DNA of 64,000 bases from Saccharicrinis carchari (GTDB taxonomy: Bacteria > Bacteroidota > Bacteroidia > Bacteroidales > Marinilabiliaceae): assembly GCF_900182605.1 (NCBI RefSeq), contig NZ_FXTB01000004.1, positions 124,001-188,000 on the forward strand, written 5' to 3'. The position numbers and the translations under genes are program-made. The notes beneath the pieces were generated by a model. The model was given only the letters and a program-made list of their open reading frames with translations, was not told the DNA's origin and did no database searches. Positions 25,730-34,068 of this stretch are shown here, in pieces. Positions within the stretch are counted from its first letter, which is position 1. Every line of letters begins with the position of its first letter.

Positions 25730-27007
25730 TTACCCCCTCTTTGGCACCTCTGTTTGGAGAGGACGCGAGGGGCATTTTATTTTATTCAATGCCCTGACCC
25801 TTGCCAACAGTGGTGGATGCGAGTAATGGAAAAACACGTACCAAGGGTGTGGCGTAAGATTGCTTAGCGCATTTACCGAGATAGTTTTTAATGCGGTGAT
25901 TAAGGCCTGGGGGTCGTGATTTTTTGCAGCGAACGCATCTGCCTCGTATTCGTTTTTACGCGACAGTATGGCCGAAAGCATACCGCTTATGCCGGATATT
26001 GGACTGTACAAAATACCAAAAGCCAACAAACCAATATGAAATGCCGGTTCGGGCACACCCAATGCTTTTGAAAGAACCGGTGAATCCACAAATAATGAAA
26101 AAATAAAAAGCATTATTCCCGTTTGGATCATCCCGCTGACCATGCCCCATAAAGTATGCTTTTTTTTGTAATGCCCTACTTCGTGGGCCAACACGGCCAC
26201 AATCTCATCCGTTTTTAAATCGTTTACCAGGGTATCGTACAATACAATTCGTTTTTTGGCACCTAAGCCACTAAAAAAAGCATTGGCCTTTGTACTGCGC
26301 TTGGATCCGTCCATTACGTACACATTATCCAACTTAAATTTAACCTTATAACAAAAATTTTGAATGGCTGTTTTAAGCTCACCATCTTCCAGTGGCGTTT
26401 GTTTATTGAACAAGGGAAGTAATACAGAGGTGTAAAACAATGTAATCAAAAGCATAAATGCTGTCATCAAACCCCAGGCATACAACCAAAAAAACTCACC
26501 CGTTATTTGATAAAACCAAATTATAAGTGCCAGAATACCCCCTCCCAATATGGCGCCTACCAATAAAGACTTTATTATATCGAGCACAAATATTTTGGGT
26601 GTTGTTTTATTGAATCCGAATTTTTCCTCGATAACAAAGGTGCCATAAATTGAAAACGGAATATTTAAAATTGTGGAGCCCAGCCCCAATGCACCTAAAA
26701 ATATCATAGCCCGATAAATAGGATTGTCGGTAAAGCTGAGTGCCCATTGGTCGAGCCAGGCAAAGCCATCCATAAATAGCAAAACCATTATTAAAACCAA
26801 TCCGTAGATTGACGTTACCCAGCCAAGCGTATGATTTACTTTTGCATACCGTTGTTGCCTGGCATATTTATCTGCATCATAAAAACCCTGCAGCTCAGGT
26901 GGTATTTTATCGCTCCATTTTGTTGTGTTTAAATAAAGCAAAAACCTGTCCCAAGCAAACTCTATGGCAAGAATGGAAACAATGATGTAAAAAACTGTTT
27001 GGTGCAT
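25730..27007 (-). CDS. M48 family (Ste24/CAAX protease-like) membrane metalloprotease
   Basis: 425 residues, length of the Ste24/CAAX prenyl protease 1 type. Seven or so membrane helices; the zinc site is HEVGH (275-279), with third ligand Glu 355 in NEYEADAFA. The N-terminal CAAX-protease module (EFAWDRFLLYLN, QQRYAKVNHTLGW) is present. Bacterial members degrade or process membrane proteins in quality control; substrates are unknown. The last ~14 residues (CPSRPLQTEVPKRG) are encoded by an intergenic repeat and have no family equivalent. ATG at 27005-27007. Confidence 0.9.
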   Translation of the reverse strand: MHQTVFYIIVSILAIEFAWDRFLLYLNTTKWSDKIPPELQGFYDADKYARQQRYAKVNHTLGWVTSIYGLVLIMVLLFMDGFAWLDQWALSFTDNPIYRAMIFLGALGLGSTILNIPFSIYGTFVIEEKFGFNKTTPKIFVLDIIKSLLVGAILGGGILALIIWFYQITGEFFWLYAWGLMTAFMLLITLFYTSVLLPLFNKQTPLEDGELKTAIQNFCYKVKFKLDNVYVMDGSKRSTKANAFFSGLGAKKRIVLYDTLVNDLKTDEIVAVLAHEVGHYKKKHTLWGMVSGMIQTGIMLFIFSLFVDSPVLSKALGVPEPAFHIGLLAFGILYSPISGISGMLSAILSRKNEYEADAFAAKNHDPQALITALKTISVNALSNLTPHPWYVFFHYSHPPLLARVRALNKIKCPSRPLQTEVPKRG

Positions 27008-27181
27008 AAATATTTATATTGAGATGAATTGTAAGAAATAAGTAATAATTGCATAAGCAGAATTTGACACCTCCTTTACCTTAAAAATAGACTTTACATC
27101 TTTACTTTTTAAGCAGCATTATTCATTCAATATTGGACAAACAAATAAAGCACAAAGGAAGCCAACGCACTATTGTATAAA

Positions 27182-28744
27182 CTAATACGTTTCGTCTAAA
27201 TCGTATTCGGAGCGATCCTCGCCACGTTCAAAGAGGGGTAATTCTTCCCAGATAAAAATATCCTCTTTGGTCTTTGGTCGGAATGCTTCGAGCCAATAAA
27301 AACCATCCAGCCGTAGTTTTTCATCCGCAATTAAAAAAAGAGGATTCATATTGCCGGTTGGCGAAACCCGCATAACGATTTGATCTACCTGTCTTTTTTT
27401 CAGATATATGGTCATATTGCTGGATTCGGCACGGTTAACACCCAGTATGTTTTTTTTATCTTTCGGAAAATAAACCGACTGTGCATTGCCATCTACATCA
27501 ATCCTATAGAGCTCGTTATTACGCACATAGCCAACCATTTCTTTGCCTTTGATTTGATTGTAACGCCCTGTATCTTCTTCTGAAATAATAAAAGAACGGT
27601 CTATTAAATCAATTTTATCCAGCACCTCATCCTTGGTATACATCCTAATTACATCGGCGGAAAGCTGGTTTCCCATGGACCACATAATGGGGTCGTAGTA
27701 AAATGTATTGGTAGTATCCCTGCTATCAAACACCATGGAATCGCAACGCCCTTGCATATCCGGTCTAAAATACTGTACCTTTCTATACGCTTTAATAAGC
27801 TTGTCCTCACCGTTTTCCAAGGGTACTGCCTGTAAGGTGTCGGCATGTAAAAAAAGCGTGTCTTCGTTATAAATTTGCAAAAGCTGTGCATTCAAGGTGG
27901 CCAAGGCATCTTTACTTATTTCGTTGTAAAAACCGTAATCGCCTTTAATAATCACGTTGTTGGTGGTATCATGCAGCTCCATGCCGTTAAATATTTCGCC
28001 ATAGCCACTCGCTCTGTTGTAATAAATGGTATCGCCTTTTAACAGTTGTTCGCCCTGTACGTAAGCATTTTGCTTTAGTAATGCCACATCGTGCATCATA
28101 TCATAATACCCCGCTTCGGCATAAATGGTATTGCTGTCGCCTACAATGTGGGTAGGGCCATGTATGTTGGCCACCTTTGTAACGGTATTATAAATAAGCG
28201 TATCGGAATAAATAATGTATTTAGGGTTTGTAGCAACTACACTATCTTTAAAATGGGTTTGGTCGGCATCGGGATAATAATATCCTTTTTTACTGGTTAG
28301 CGTATTCTCTTTGTTTACAATTTTCCCAAAATTAAAATAATAGGCAAAATTATTCACTCTATCGTAATCTAAATAATCAGTAGTTAGCACCACGTCTTTA
28401 TTTACCAGCCTTACCTTATCACGTACCTGTGCAATACCTGTGTTGCCATCGTAATACAAGGTATTGCCATAGAGGTGTAAAGTATCGTTTTGTATAATAT
28501 GGATATTGCCTTTAGCATTAAATTTATTACTCCCCACAAAACGATAGGCCGTATCGCAATACATTAGTGCGGTTTGGTGCTCGAACTCAACATTACCAAT
28601 AAGCACTTGCACATCCTTACCGTAAAGCGCTTCGTCGTAGTTAAGACTATCGGCGTTGTTTACCAGTATTTTTTTTTGTGCAATAGCATTTTGTGAACCA
28701 CATAATAATATTGCAAAGAGCATTGCAAAAGTACATCTTGACAT
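27182..28744 (-). CDS. OstA/LptA-like outer-membrane biogenesis protein
   Basis: 520 residues with a signal peptide (about 1-22). The mature part is a long run of OstA-like beta repeats (DTLHLYGNTLYYDGNTGIAQVRDKV pattern recurring about every 40-50 residues), as in LptA/LptD N-terminal domains, which form a periplasmic beta-taco slide for lipopolysaccharide. The family is the large OstA-like type found in Bacteroidota. There is no LptD barrel. Located after the SurA/PpiC chaperone cluster on the same strand, which supports a role in envelope assembly. A -7-like TACTTTTG box (28776-28783, minus strand) lies just upstream. Confidence 0.85.
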   Translation of the reverse strand: MSRCTFAMLFAILLCGSQNAIAQKKILVNNADSLNYDEALYGKDVQVLIGNVEFEHQTALMYCDTAYRFVGSNKFNAKGNIHIIQNDTLHLYGNTLYYDGNTGIAQVRDKVRLVNKDVVLTTDYLDYDRVNNFAYYFNFGKIVNKENTLTSKKGYYYPDADQTHFKDSVVATNPKYIIYSDTLIYNTVTKVANIHGPTHIVGDSNTIYAEAGYYDMMHDVALLKQNAYVQGEQLLKGDTIYYNRASGYGEIFNGMELHDTTNNVIIKGDYGFYNEISKDALATLNAQLLQIYNEDTLFLHADTLQAVPLENGEDKLIKAYRKVQYFRPDMQGRCDSMVFDSRDTTNTFYYDPIMWSMGNQLSADVIRMYTKDEVLDKIDLIDRSFIISEEDTGRYNQIKGKEMVGYVRNNELYRIDVDGNAQSVYFPKDKKNILGVNRAESSNMTIYLKKRQVDQIVMRVSPTGNMNPLFLIADEKLRLDGFYWLEAFRPKTKEDIFIWEELPLFERGEDRSEYDLDETY

Positions 28745-29051
28745 TGGCCTGTGTGTAGTACGGTTGTTAAAGCAGCAAAAGTAGTAGTATTAAGCAAATA
28801 ACGAAAATAATAAAGTGGGTATTGCTACTTTAACCTGCACTATTTATATTTTCAGGAATAAAAACAAACATCAGAACCTGTCTTGCCAGCACAGGAGGCG
28901 GTTTCACCATAGCTGGTTTAATCCACACATTGCTTAGCTTCAATCTTTATAAAACTTTGTAATTGAAAATAGAGCACCTGCCGCTCGTTTAACCTCCCGT
29001 TTCCAAATTTATTTGCTACCCGCGGTTGAAATAACATTTTTGTTGTTTGCA
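28745..29051. other. Intergenic stretch with a candidate -7 box
   Basis: AT-rich. The only recognisable signals are TACTTTTG on the minus strand at 28776-28783 (TAnnTTTG) for the OstA-like gene and a weak CCTGT/ACAGG hairpin near 28880. No coding potential seen. Confidence 0.4.
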
Positions 29052-29456
29052 CTATGGCAGATTAAGCATTTTTGTCGCAACCGAAGTTTGCAGCACCAAT
29101 TTCCGTTTTAAGAAAATGGTATCGGGGATATGGGCCGGATGCGGCTTAAACTGAACAAACTGATTCACATAATCCTGGGCCGCTATGGCCATGCCAATTT
29201 TGTATCCTCTATCAAATGTTAATTTAAACTGACCCAGGCTATCGGTATGGGTATTCAATTTTAAGGTTGCTGATTCGTCGATATTTTGCTGAAAGAGACA
29301 GAAAGATTGAACTACGGAGTGTGGCAGCGGGCAATTGGTTTCTTCATCCACCACCACCCCGGTATACGAGATATTGTAGGCCTCTCTGGCGCACGATACA
29401 CAAATAAAACAAGCTACAGGCAAGAATATAAATATACAGCGGCAAAAAATTCTCAT
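29052..29456 (-). CDS. Lipoprotein with carboxypeptidase-regulatory-like domain
   Basis: The ATG at 29454-29456 is chosen because the signal peptide MRIFCRCIFIFLPVACFICVSC starts there, giving 134 residues; a GTG seven codons upstream is the alternative. The lipobox (VSCA) is clear. The mature part is a single transthyretin-like beta domain (YTGVVVDEETNCPLPHSVV ... TDSLGQFKLTF), as in carboxypeptidase-regulatory-like modules. Its role is unknown. It lies 74 bases after surA and may be co-transcribed with it. Confidence 0.7.
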   Translation of the reverse strand: MRIFCRCIFIFLPVACFICVSCAREAYNISYTGVVVDEETNCPLPHSVVQSFCLFQQNIDESATLKLNTHTDSLGQFKLTFDRGYKIGMAIAAQDYVNQFVQFKPHPAHIPDTIFLKRKLVLQTSVATKMLNLP

Positions 29457-29530
29457 GCTCCAATCTTTAATATTCACGAAGCAAAATAGGTAAAATATTT
29501 ATTCTTTACAAAAAAACACCCAACACTCTT

Positions 29531-30889
29531 TTATTTTATCCAATTTTTAAATTCAAAATTACAATCTTTCCACTCATCGTTTATAGTGATATATGTATCC
29601 TGCTGCTTTTCAATTATCCACTCGTTAATCAATTCCTGACGCTTCTTTTCGGTCATAATACTTTGTATCAACTGATAATCGTCTTTTAAGTTGGCACGAT
29701 GGGGCTCAATTCTTCTTTTTTGTTTGATGATAACATAAACATCGTGTCCTTTTTCGTCTTTAATATTGAATGGCTTGGAAATTTCGCCTTCGCTTAACTT
29801 TTGCAGCTCTTTGGCCAGGCGAGGCTCCTGAATGGCTGCCAACTCAAAATTAGATGATTGTGATCGCATATTCACCATTAACCCCCCATTATTACGGGTG
29901 TCTTTGTCCATGGAATAATAAAGCGCAGCCTCCTCAAAGGTAAGTTCTCCATCGGTAATTAAATTAGCCACCGAATCGAGTCGTGCAATAGCTTCTTTGT
30001 TGGCCTCCGGCGACACCTTGGGTTTCATCAGTATATGACGCACATGGATACGCTCTCCTTTGCGGTCGAGGAGTTGGATGATATGGTATCCATATTCTGT
30101 TTGCACAATCTTAGAAACCTTGTTTATTTCCTGCATATTAAAAGCCACATTGGCAAATTCGGGCACCAAAGAGCCACGCGTGCTCCAGCCCAGATCGCCA
30201 CCGCTGGTTGCACTTCCGGGGTCCTCAGAATAGAGCACTGCCAGGGTTGCAAAATCTCGCCCTTCGGCCACTTGCTTTTGAAAATCCCGTAGTCGCGATT
30301 TCACCCGGTCTATTTCTTTTTGATCTATTTGCGGATAAACGGCTATTTTTTGTATCTCGAACTGTACCGGCACCATAGGCAGACTGTCCTTTGGTGTTTT
30401 TCGGTAGAAAGCACGCACCTGCGAAGGCGTTGGTTCTACGTTTTGCGTAATCGCACGCTGCATACTCTCGGTAAGCATTTGATCGCGTACAACGGTCATT
30501 TGCTCCCTTTTTATTTGTAGCACCGATTTATTAAACCACTCTTCGAGTTTTTCGCGTCCTCCCGCCCGGTTAATGAATTCATTCATTCTGCGATCGACCT
30601 CGTTAATAACATTATTTTCGCTCACCTCCACACTGTCCAAAACGGCCTGATTAAGCATAAGTTTTTGAATAAGCTGTTGCTCAAAAAGTTTACACTTTAA
30701 ATCGCCCTTGGCCGACATACCCTGCATAACAGCCTGTTGATACTGGTATTCTACATCGGACTTTAAAATAGCATTATCGCCTACTACGGCTATAACTTCA
30801 TCAATCACGTTTTTTTGACCTGACAGCGAAATGTTAACGAAAAAAATGTTGATTATGATGGAAACAAATAAAATGGTTGTCTTATGCAT
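29531..30889 (-). CDS. surA: SurA-like periplasmic peptidyl-prolyl isomerase
   Basis: Periplasmic chaperone for outer-membrane proteins. The start is taken as the ATG at 30887-30889, which opens the signal peptide (MHKTTILFVSIIINIFFVN); a TTG six codons upstream is less likely. 452 residues. SurA N-terminal chaperone domain (about 28-165) beginning VIDEVIAVVGDNAILKSDV, then two parvulin domains (about 170-270 and 280-380), the second with IHVRHILMKP, and a C-terminal helix. Third of three adjacent isomerase-type genes; 20 bases from the one before. Confidence 0.9.
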   Translation of the reverse strand: MHKTTILFVSIIINIFFVNISLSGQKNVIDEVIAVVGDNAILKSDVEYQYQQAVMQGMSAKGDLKCKLFEQQLIQKLMLNQAVLDSVEVSENNVINEVDRRMNEFINRAGGREKLEEWFNKSVLQIKREQMTVVRDQMLTESMQRAITQNVEPTPSQVRAFYRKTPKDSLPMVPVQFEIQKIAVYPQIDQKEIDRVKSRLRDFQKQVAEGRDFATLAVLYSEDPGSATSGGDLGWSTRGSLVPEFANVAFNMQEINKVSKIVQTEYGYHIIQLLDRKGERIHVRHILMKPKVSPEANKEAIARLDSVANLITDGELTFEEAALYYSMDKDTRNNGGLMVNMRSQSSNFELAAIQEPRLAKELQKLSEGEISKPFNIKDEKGHDVYVIIKQKRRIEPHRANLKDDYQLIQSIMTEKKRQELINEWIIEKQQDTYITINDEWKDCNFEFKNWIK

Positions 30890-30909
30890 TACTTCTTTTT
30901 TTGGCAAAT

Positions 30910-31764
30910 TTAGTAGAATTTTATTACTTTTTGTTTTAAACCTTCGTTGTAAAGCTCTTCTTCGAGATTTTGAATGAATTGGATTCTTTTTTTATTTAGC
31001 AATATGGCTTTAATTTTATCTTCCACATAGCTTAAGGGAGCCACCTCATTGGCTTTACGAAAATCCTGTATCCTAATTATATAAAGCGATGTACTGTCGG
31101 ATGTTTCGTAATATTTATTGTAATCCAAAAATTTGGGATAAGATGGCAGTGGCTGAGGCATCAGTTGATTAATTTCAGTAACCGCGACCCATTTATCGAG
31201 AAAATTATCAAATTTTTGTGCGTTCACAAAGCAATATTCTTCCAGCTTAATATAATCGTCGGGAGTTTCGGATCGGCACCATTTTTTTACACCGGATAAA
31301 TTTGGTGCATTCAAAGGAACTTTAACAAACAGCCCTTGGATAATATTTTCATCGAGTTTAAAATTCTCCGACATCTGCCCGTAATATTCCTCAATTTGTG
31401 CTTTGCTTATGAGGGCGGTATGCTTTTGCAGCAAAAGCTTCTGTTTGTATTTATGTATCAATAGGGAGGCACGGTAATCGCGTAATATTTTTTCCACATC
31501 TTTTTCCTGTGGAGTGAGGTTAAGCTCGGCCTTGCGCAATAACAAGGCCGACTTAACCCACCGCTGAATATAGTTTTGTGCATAAGCTATGCTGTCGTTG
31601 GCACTTAAATTATTGGGCATGGCCTCCTCTAACTCCATACGTGTTAGCACACGGTTTTCTACCGCTGCCACCGGAGCCTGATCTACATCATGCGTGGTGT
31701 TTTTGCAGGAAATTATACCCATTAACAGCACGACTAATAAGCATAATAAGTATTTAATGTGCAT
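30910..31764 (-). CDS. SurA-N-like lipoprotein chaperone lacking a parvulin domain
   Basis: 284 residues with a lipobox (IISCK, Cys 20). The mature part begins APVAAVENRVLTRMELEEAMP, the same layout as the SurA N-domain, and is mostly helical with no recognisable parvulin core (the H-I-L and GYH motifs are missing). Members of this type sit between two parvulin genes in Bacteroidota and probably act as non-catalytic chaperone subunits. It is 21 bases after the upstream PpiC gene and 20 before surA, so the three form one operon. Confidence 0.8.
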   Translation of the reverse strand: MHIKYLLCLLVVLLMGIISCKNTTHDVDQAPVAAVENRVLTRMELEEAMPNNLSANDSIAYAQNYIQRWVKSALLLRKAELNLTPQEKDVEKILRDYRASLLIHKYKQKLLLQKHTALISKAQIEEYYGQMSENFKLDENIIQGLFVKVPLNAPNLSGVKKWCRSETPDDYIKLEEYCFVNAQKFDNFLDKWVAVTEINQLMPQPLPSYPKFLDYNKYYETSDSTSLYIIRIQDFRKANEVAPLSYVEDKIKAILLNKKRIQFIQNLEEELYNEGLKQKVIKFY

Positions 31765-31785
31765 TTTATGTTTTTTGAATAGCTT

Positions 31786-33711
31786 TTATTTAGAATACTT
31801 TAAAGCCTTCGCGTTAACTACGGGCGAATATTTGGCTTTTAAACCTGCCAACCATTCTTTTTCTATTTGATTTTGGTAGTCGGCAATCACTTGTCCTCTG
31901 GTTTCGTCCAATTCCTTTTGCTTTTTGGGTATGCGCTTACCGCTTGCCCAAGCGTACTTAAAATCAGTAATTTCTTTACCTTCAGATTTTTTAATCTTCC
32001 AAATTTGTTTGTCTAGTGCTTGGTATTCACCTTTCTCGAACACATTTTTTATAACCTTTGCGTCAGGATAAAGTTGTTGCAAGGAATCGGCAGTAATTTC
32101 AGGATTTACTTGCAACAGTTTTTTTGCTGCTTTCAACTCCTTTTTATCGTTGGTTAAAAAGAGTATGCCATCGAGCTTTTCGGGGTGAAAATAAGCTGAC
32201 TTATGCGCTTCAAAATAGTTTTGAATTCCAATACTATCCTCAATAGCCTTGTTCCATATTTCTTTTTGACTGATGTCGAATATCAATAACCCATCGTGAT
32301 ACTCGTTCAACAGATACTTGTATTCGGGATACTTATCCCGGAGCTTTGTTTTCTCGAACTTCAAAATAGCTTCGCCTATAAAATCCTGCATTAGTACATC
32401 AAAGTCGACTGTACTGCGGTTTTGCATAAACTGTCTGTTTTTTTTCAACTCAGCCATTAAATCTCCCGTTTTCAACTCCCATCCCTTCATGGTGGCAATG
32501 TTGTTCTCGTTTTCTTTAAAATGTTCAAAAAACTCATCGTTCGTCACATTGTTGTCGGCCACCATTTGTTTAATCACATCGTATAGGCTTTTGTTTTTAC
32601 TAAAACCGTACTCTTCCTTTAAACGGGCTACCACTACCTGTTTACTCTGATAGGCTCTCTCGTCGCTGGCGATGCGATCTTCGATTTCTTCCCTCATCTC
32701 TTCCAGCGGCTTAATCCCCCTTTTATCTAAAAATTTGATGATATGGAACCCATAAGGTGTACGGACAATCTCCGAGATATTATTAACACTGTCGAGCGCA
32801 AAGGCAGGTTCGCTAAATTCGGCTACCATACGTCCTGTACCAAACCAGGGCAGCTGTCCATTATTTGCAGCACTATTTCTGTCGTCGGAATATTGTTGTG
32901 CCAGTGCAGCAAAATCCTGACCTTGCAACAGCAGCTGATACACTGAATCAATTTTGGCCTTTTTTTGCGCAATAAGTTCCTGGGAGGCGTTGCGAGGAAA
33001 CATCTGCATAATATGTGCCGTAAGCACTTCACCTCTGTTGGGTCTTTTATCGTGCACCTGCACCAGGTGATAACCAAAAGAGGTCCGGGTGATGGGTGAA
33101 ATACTACCCTTTGGGGTATTGAATGCCGCCGACTCAAAGGGATACACCATCATGAATCCGGTGAAATAACCTAATTTCCCCTGGTTTTTCCGGGCACTGG
33201 GATCGTCGGAGTACTGCAGAGCCAGCTTGTTAAAATCTTCGCCATTATTAAATTTATCTACAATAGCGTTAATTTTTCGGTAGGCTGCCAAAGTGTCCTC
33301 CGGGGTTGGCGAAGGCGGTAGTTTGATAAGGATATGGCTAGCGTTTATCTCCGTTTTTAATCTATCGTAGGCTTCTTGTATCAGTTTCTCGGTCACCTTG
33401 CTGTCCGAAAGATAAGGCTTGGCTAACTCTTCTTTGTAATAATTATATTCTTTTTTGAAAGATGGTAAAGTATCCAGGCCCTGTGCTATGGCCTCGTGCA
33501 CCTTTAACTTATAGTTTACAAATAGAGCGATATATTCTTTTTTGGATTTGGGTTCTTCGGAAAAGTTGTTGTTTTTACTGTAGATAAAATCAAATTCTTC
33601 TACCTGATATTGCTTGTTGCCAATACTTACTAAAGTATGATTTGACTGAGCCATAGAGCCGGCCGAAAACAAAACAGCCAATAAAAATAATATCAATGTT
33701 GTACGTTTCAT
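31786..33711 (-). CDS. Double-parvulin peptidyl-prolyl isomerase (PpiC type)
   Basis: 641 residues with a signal peptide (about 1-21, SMAQS). Helical N-terminal part (about 25-115), first parvulin domain (about 120-225) with NASHILIKLP and GYHLVQV, second (about 230-335) with AHIMQMFP and GFHIIKFLDKR, then about 300 residues of mostly helical C-terminal sequence. Periplasmic folding helper for outer-membrane proteins by family. First gene of the three-gene isomerase operon. Confidence 0.9.
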   Translation of the reverse strand: MKRTTLILFLLAVLFSAGSMAQSNHTLVSIGNKQYQVEEFDFIYSKNNNFSEEPKSKKEYIALFVNYKLKVHEAIAQGLDTLPSFKKEYNYYKEELAKPYLSDSKVTEKLIQEAYDRLKTEINASHILIKLPPSPTPEDTLAAYRKINAIVDKFNNGEDFNKLALQYSDDPSARKNQGKLGYFTGFMMVYPFESAAFNTPKGSISPITRTSFGYHLVQVHDKRPNRGEVLTAHIMQMFPRNASQELIAQKKAKIDSVYQLLLQGQDFAALAQQYSDDRNSAANNGQLPWFGTGRMVAEFSEPAFALDSVNNISEIVRTPYGFHIIKFLDKRGIKPLEEMREEIEDRIASDERAYQSKQVVVARLKEEYGFSKNKSLYDVIKQMVADNNVTNDEFFEHFKENENNIATMKGWELKTGDLMAELKKNRQFMQNRSTVDFDVLMQDFIGEAILKFEKTKLRDKYPEYKYLLNEYHDGLLIFDISQKEIWNKAIEDSIGIQNYFEAHKSAYFHPEKLDGILFLTNDKKELKAAKKLLQVNPEITADSLQQLYPDAKVIKNVFEKGEYQALDKQIWKIKKSEGKEITDFKYAWASGKRIPKKQKELDETRGQVIADYQNQIEKEWLAGLKAKYSPVVNAKALKYSK

Positions 33712-34068
33712 CTTTTTCTTTATCCTAACTAAATATTAAAACTTAAAACACACTATGCGGTATTTTTATTGTGTGCCCCTTATTTTTGCGCTGTTAAAGA
33801 AACTAAAAAAGCACGTAAAACAAAAACGATCAAATCTATCCCTCCACCATATTCAAACGGTTTATTATAACACCTCCGGATAAACGGAGCATAAAAAAAC
33901 AGCAAGCTTTGCGAGTTGCCCATTTATATTAGGATTATTTATTGATCATTTAAACGCCATTCTCTCACCTCATCCCCTACTACCCTAATAAGGAGCATTC
34001 CAATCTGCACATCGGAAGCGTTGTTTTTATAACGGATTAGCAATACATTTAACCTCCACTTCATAATC
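33712..34068. other. Intergenic stretch, little to report
   Basis: Upstream of the isomerase operon and downstream of the permease gene. The minus strand shows TAGATTTG (33831-33838), matching the -7 consensus, but its nearest TTTG is only 15 bases away and the leader would be about 115 bases; weak. Confidence 0.35.
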
